Under the pieces are notes generated by a model. The model was given only the letters and a program-made list of their open reading frames with translations, ran no database searches and was not told the DNA's origin. This document shows, one piece after another, positions 62,414 through 64,000 of a stretch of 64,000 nucleotides of DNA (the first letter of the stretch is position 1; every line of letters begins with the position of its first letter). The position numbers and the translations under genes were made by a program. The stretch is from an uncultured Muribaculaceae bacterium. GTDB taxonomy: Bacteria; Bacteroidota; Bacteroidia; Bacteroidales; Muribaculaceae. The DNA lies in assembly GCA_910588035.1 (NCBI GenBank), contig CAJUPY010000009.1:1-64000 (forward strand). The letters run 5' to 3'.

Positions 62414-63394
62414 ATGCAACTGTTTCAGCAAAAATTGTGGACTAATGCCAAGGACTACTTTTTCATCGTATTGGGCATAATTCTCTATGGATTCGGGTTT
62501 TCAGCTTTTCTTGCGCCCGAAGATGTGGTTGTCGGAGGCATGGCCGGTCTCGGACAGGACATCTACTATCTGACCCTGCGCCTGTTCGGATGGGGAGTGC
62601 CCGTAGCAATCACGATGTACGCCGTCAACCTGACACTCCTCGCCTTCGCATACCGCATTGTCGGAAAGCAGTTTGTCATCAGAACCGTCATCGGAGCCAC
62701 ACTGATCTCGCTCGCCATCGGAATCATGCAGCCCCTCTTTCCCGAACCCCTCATTCAGGGACAGAAGTTCCTCAACGTCATAATCGGTGCGATTCTTTGC
62801 GGAATCGGCATCGGAATCGCATTCACCCACAACGGCTCTACCGCCGGAACCGACATCATCGCCGCGATGGTCTCCAAAAAAACGAACATCACTGTCGGAC
62901 GCACAATGCAATATGTCGATTTCTGCATCGTATCAGCAGTCCTCTTCATCGTTCCCGATGCCAGAATTGACAACGTTGTCTTCGGTTTCGTCTGCCTCTT
63001 CCTCGTCGCATGGGTCACCGACCAGGTGATCAACACAAACCGCCAGGCTGTCCAGTTCACCATATTCTCCCCCTACTGGCAGGAAATTGCCACCGCAATC
63101 AACAATGAGGCAAACCGTGGCTGCACTGTCATCGACGGAATGGGTTGGTACAGCAAACGTCAGGTAAAAGTGCTGCTGGTGATGTGCCGCAAGATCGAGT
63201 CGGTCACAATCTTCAGAATCATCAAGTCAATCGACGACAATGCACTTGTCACACAGGCTAACGTCAACGGTGTCTACGGAAAAGGTTTTGACGAGATGAA
63301 AGTCAAGATCAACCCAGAGCACCATCACCACCACGAACATCACGGTGACACAAATCAGATAGAGACCGCCCCCTCAGAAAACATATCTGACTGA
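62414..63394 (+). CDS. YitT family membrane protein with His-rich tail
   Basis: 326 residues from the ATG at 62414; a TTG two codons upstream is less likely. Five membrane helices (DUF161/YitT repeats, with GGMAGLGQDIYYL and FTHNGSTAGTDIIAAMVSKKTN) and a C-terminal DUF2179 domain (ANRGCTVIDGMGWYSKRQVKVLLVMCRK). Transport role unknown. After residue 305 the tail holds five consecutive His plus a second His pair, able to bind metal. The 3' end overlaps the convergent DUF3943 gene by 21 bp. Confidence 0.88.
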   Translation: MQLFQQKLWTNAKDYFFIVLGIILYGFGFSAFLAPEDVVVGGMAGLGQDIYYLTLRLFGWGVPVAITMYAVNLTLLAFAYRIVGKQFVIRTVIGATLISLAIGIMQPLFPEPLIQGQKFLNVIIGAILCGIGIGIAFTHNGSTAGTDIIAAMVSKKTNITVGRTMQYVDFCIVSAVLFIVPDARIDNVVFGFVCLFLVAWVTDQVINTNRQAVQFTIFSPYWQEIATAINNEANRGCTVIDGMGWYSKRQVKVLLVMCRKIESVTIFRIIKSIDDNALVTQANVNGVYGKGFDEMKVKINPEHHHHHEHHGDTNQIETAPSENISD

Positions 63395-64000
63395 GATACC
63401 ATACTCATTGCCATAGATCGACTTGCCGAACCACGGCGTGTAGGCGACCGTTGTCTGCGATTTGTCGATTGCGTAATCGTGGGCCGGGTTACCCCTGAAA
63501 TAACCTAAGAACTCATTGACCGGGTCACACAGAAACGCAAGTATGTAGCCGACCGTCTTGCTCCCTAAAACATAATAGCCGCGGTCGACAATCGCACGTT
63601 TGGCGCGGTAGAACCCTTCGCCCAACACCGCACCGCATATCGGGGTGATAAGCAGATCCTGCAACGACGGAATCTCCATGAAAGCCTCTATGCCATATTC
63701 CCAGAACACAGTCGAGATGAACGCGCTGTAGAGAAACGACCCCAGCATGTTGAACCCTTCCGACCTCGCGCTCATGTAATAAGCCGCGCCGGCATAGGGG
63801 TGAAGTATGTAGTTGAAAATCGGATTGTCCTTGTCAATGACCGGGCCTTTCTTGACATTGCGCACCCACCGAGTGAACAGCGGAACCGAGCGTATCTCAT
63901 CTTTGTTCCATGCCGTGGCGTCCTCAGGAAGCACCTGCAATATGGCCAGTGTGGTGAAGCCACCGGCAAACAGCAGTGCGGTGTTGCCTCCTAAACGGCC
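63374..64000 (-). CDS. DUF3943 protein, 5' end beyond the window
   Basis: The visible part is 208 codons, open to the right edge; codons before the TTG at 63940 continue without a stop (LFAGGFTTLAILQVLP), so the start lies outside. Resembles Bacteroidetes DUF3943 (VLPEDATAWNKDEI, then YILHPYAGAAYYMSARSEGF and STVFWEYGIEAF). A membrane-associated, probably outer-membrane-related protein of unknown role. Confidence 0.8.
   Translation of the reverse strand, partial: GRLGGNTALLFAGGFTTLAILQVLPEDATAWNKDEIRSVPLFTRWVRNVKKGPVIDKDNPIFNYILHPYAGAAYYMSARSEGFNMLGSFLYSAFISTVFWEYGIEAFMEIPSLQDLLITPICGAVLGEGFYRAKRAIVDRGYYVLGSKTVGYILAFLCDPVNEFLGYFRGNPAHDYAIDKSQTTVAYTPWFGKSIYGNEYGISVRYVF

Overview
The window reads as chromosomal DNA of a Bacteroidales bacterium, most likely a member of the Muribaculaceae (S24-7) or a close relative. 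The genus-level placement is inference. It rests on four things: TAnnTTTG-type -7 promoter boxes with TTTG-like -33 boxes, A/T-rich leaders without obvious Shine-Dalgarno sites, a Bacteroidetes-style gene set (DUF4271, DUF5063, DUF3943, DUF4348-like, BspA-type LRR protein, fused SecDF), and a murein/division cluster ordered as in Bacteroidetes.

Layout. 1-5938: two transcription units, each behind its own cobalamin riboswitch. One encodes a 1241-residue secreted leucine-rich-repeat (BspA-like) protein. The other encodes a MetE-like protein whose zinc ligands appear to be replaced. 6232-8718: recA, a polyferredoxin-like membrane protein with a TTG start, and a small secreted protein. 8832-12867 (minus): amidase, DUF5063, nadD, gmk, yicC. 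13048-13853 (minus): a GNAT-like protein and a Ser-rich coiled-coil protein of unknown role, with a good promoter. 14496-15100: rplU-rpmA. 15241-20802: an orphan phage-head-like cassette (small acidic protein, DUF5309/SU10-type capsid-like protein, adaptor-sized protein, P22-type portal-like protein, two unknowns). It is preceded by a 770-bp gene-free stretch with a 100-bp tandem repeat nested between mirrored GC-rich hairpins. 20867-25732 (minus): slyD-like, tsaB, a tail-anchored protein, tatD, yidD, rnpA, hemD, DUF4271.

25742-40765 (minus) is the dcw cluster in transcription order rsmH-ftsL-ftsI-murE-mraY-murD-ftsW-murG-murC-ftsQ-ftsA-ftsZ. Its genes overlap or nearly abut, and mraZ is absent. 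It should supply peptidoglycan precursors, septal synthesis and the FtsZ/FtsA ring as one unit. 40943-44960: a cysteine-free sirtuin, an ion channel with an unusual filter, a dolichol-phosphate-mannose-synthase-like glycosyltransferase, dihydroorotase and a small TPR protein.

45055-51527: a MINPP-type histidine phosphatase, then a small membrane protein, a PstS-like lipoprotein and a TPR protein, then an rRNA m5C methyltransferase and a membrane protein. 51593-53084 (minus): metK behind a SAM-I-like riboswitch with an intrinsic terminator next to the start codon. 53222-59104 (minus): a plugless beta-barrel protein paired with a 993-residue TPR protein, and a GH105 hydrolase. 59349-63394: secDF and a YitT-type membrane protein with a His-rich tail. 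A DUF3943 gene runs off the right edge.

Methionine/B12 economy is a theme. Two cobalamin riboswitches and one SAM riboswitch lie in the window, and each has a U-tailed hairpin between aptamer and start codon, suggesting control by transcription attenuation. No tRNA, rRNA, CRISPR array, transposase or integrase was seen.
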